A DNA stretch of 6,941 bases from Gammaproteobacteria bacterium. GTDB lineage: Bacteria > Pseudomonadota > Gammaproteobacteria > Granulosicoccales > Granulosicoccaceae. The stretch is from assembly GCA_020444765.1 (NCBI GenBank), contig JAGRHW010000186.1, forward strand, positions 1-6,941, given 5' to 3'. Of the stretch, positions 6,537 to 6,941 are shown one piece after another (within the stretch, counting starts at the first letter, position 1; every line of letters starts with the position of its first letter). A program made the position numbers and the translations under genes. Below the pieces are notes generated by a model. It was not told where the DNA came from, ran no database searches, and was given only the letters and a program-made list of their open reading frames with translations.

Positions 6537-6779
6537 TCAGTGGACGGCCGATGTTTTTTCGATGCCGGCGGTCGCAGAAACCAGGATCGTCTGCTTGTCG
6601 GTCTGTGTAGAGGTGGTGGTCTCCGTATGCGTTTTTACACGGGTGGAGACGTGCATATCGGTAAGTACCAGGGCGGAGCTGCTGACGTAGAGCAGGGCCG
6701 CGCCCAGTGCCAGTTCCAGCGCGATCAGCCAGTTTGGTACTTGCATGGTCGGTTTTTGTTGAGTTACTTCTGCTTGCAC
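6537..6779 (-). CDS. Small single-pass, Thr-rich membrane protein, 80 residues, GTG start
   Basis: I do not recognise the family. The frame starts with GTG at 6779-6777, and on the minus strand AAAGGA (6794-6789) lies 9 bases upstream, a good ribosome binding site. Residues 1-14 are polar, about 15-39 form one likely transmembrane helix (VPNWLIALELALGAALLYV plus a small-residue end), and 40-66 are very rich in Thr (TRVKTHTETTTSTQTDKQT). Codons after residue 14 favour G or C in the third position, as expected for a real gene here. The topology cannot be fixed; with so few charges at the N-terminus either end could face out. The overlapping plus-strand frames over the same bases look like shadows. 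Its minus-strand neighbour, 65 bases downstream, is the weak 44-residue ORF. It may belong with genes beyond the right edge. Confidence 0.5.
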   Translation of the reverse strand: MQAEVTQQKPTMQVPNWLIALELALGAALLYVSSSALVLTDMHVSTRVKTHTETTTSTQTDKQTILVSATAGIEKTSAVH

Positions 6780-6788
6780 GGGTCAGGT

Positions 6789-6794
6789 TCCTTT
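6789..6794 (-). promoter_or_regulatory. Ribosome binding site (AAAGGA) for the 80-residue ORF
   Basis: AAAGGA on the minus strand stands 9 bases before the GTG start and is the main reason to accept that start. A -35-like TTGACT lies further upstream (6836-6831), but no convincing -10 box follows it. Confidence 0.45.
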
Positions 6795-6842
6795 ACTGCG
6801 CAGTTTGAATTCAGGAGGAGCTAATTTTATAGTCAAGGAGAC

Positions 6843-6867
6843 AAAAAAAATCTTCAAAAATTTGAAG
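6843..6867 (-). terminator. Possible intrinsic terminator for a minus-strand gene beyond the right edge
   Basis: CTTCAAA (6852-6858) pairs with TTTGAAG (6861-6867). On the minus strand the stem is followed, after one base, by eight T residues (6850-6843). The stem is AT-rich and the loop tight, so it is weaker than usual. On the plus strand a second T8 run (6877-6884) follows 9 bases after the stem, so it might act in both directions. GACAA (6840-6844) and TTGTC (6868-6872) could lengthen the stem with a bulge. Confidence 0.35.
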
Positions 6868-6922
6868 TTGTCCGGGTTTTTTTTATTTTTGTAATGCTGC
6901 AAGGAAGTGGCCTGGTAAAGCG

Positions 6923-6941
6923 AGGCATCGGATCGATGCCT
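6923..6941. repeat. Perfect 8-bp inverted repeat at the window end
   Basis: AGGCATCG (6923-6930) and CGATGCCT (6934-6941) are exact reverse complements around the 3-base loop GAT. The repeat may continue beyond the edge. No T-tract follows on the minus strand; the plus side is outside the window. It could be a terminator stem, an operator or a dispersed palindrome. Confidence 0.5.

Larger units (their letters stand above)
6780..6941. other. Right-edge non-coding stretch with AT-rich hairpin and terminal inverted repeat
   Basis: This stretch holds the leader of the 80-residue ORF, an A8/T8-flanked hairpin, and an inverted repeat cut by the window end. A plus-strand frame from ATG at 6894 stays open to the edge for 16 codons but has no ribosome binding site. 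No gene can be supported here. Confidence 0.5.

Noticed and set aside
6462..6824. 120-residue plus-strand frame at the right edge
   Set aside because: Its non-ATG start has no ribosome binding site, the composition is Cys/Gly/Arg-rich and unlike a folded protein, and the minus strand has a better-supported small membrane protein over the same bases.
6894..6941. Plus-strand ATG frame open to the window end (16 codons)
   Set aside because: There is no Shine-Dalgarno sequence; the upstream bases are a T-rich tract. Too short to judge.

Overview
The window reads as about 50% GC proteobacterial chromosome. The protein families (PAPS-type sulfotransferases, a GT61 glycosyltransferase, an FHA/PP2C signalling pair) and the codon use fit a gammaproteobacterium, but no phylogenetic marker gene is present, so this placement is inference. 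No tRNA, rRNA, CRISPR array, insertion sequence or phage gene was seen.

Left block (1-3875, all plus strand): the 3' end of a sulfotransferase, a GT61-family (DUF563/EOGT-like) glycosyltransferase, a second and different P-loop sulfotransferase, and a GT-A-like putative glycosyltransferase with a DxD motif. Two sulfotransferases interleaved with two glycosyltransferases suggest a locus that builds and sulfates a surface glycan (exopolysaccharide, capsule, O-antigen or glycoprotein glycan). Which glycan cannot be told from the window. Gene gaps of 46-174 bp leave room for internal promoters, so one operon is not certain.

Right block (3948-6330): a divergent pair shares a 289-bp intergenic region. 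On the minus strand is a TTG-start membrane protein with an N-terminal cytoplasmic FHA (phosphothreonine-binding) domain, a Pro/Lys-rich linker, one transmembrane helix and a roughly 200-residue, probably periplasmic, helical domain. On the plus strand is a PP2C-family Ser/Thr phosphatase with its metal-binding motifs intact. The two look like the reader and eraser of a Ser/Thr phosphorylation circuit; no kinase is in the window. The FHA gene converges on the glycan block.

Right edge (6331-6941): there is no large gene here. The minus strand carries a plausible GTG-start 80-residue single-pass, Thr-rich membrane protein with a good ribosome binding site, then a weaker 44-residue ORF with a hydrophobic segment and a basic tail. 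A GC-rich hairpin plus T4 at 6433-6454 probably terminates the phosphatase transcript. An AT-rich hairpin with a T8 tract near 6843-6867 could end a minus-strand gene lying beyond the edge. The window stops in a perfect 8-bp inverted repeat.
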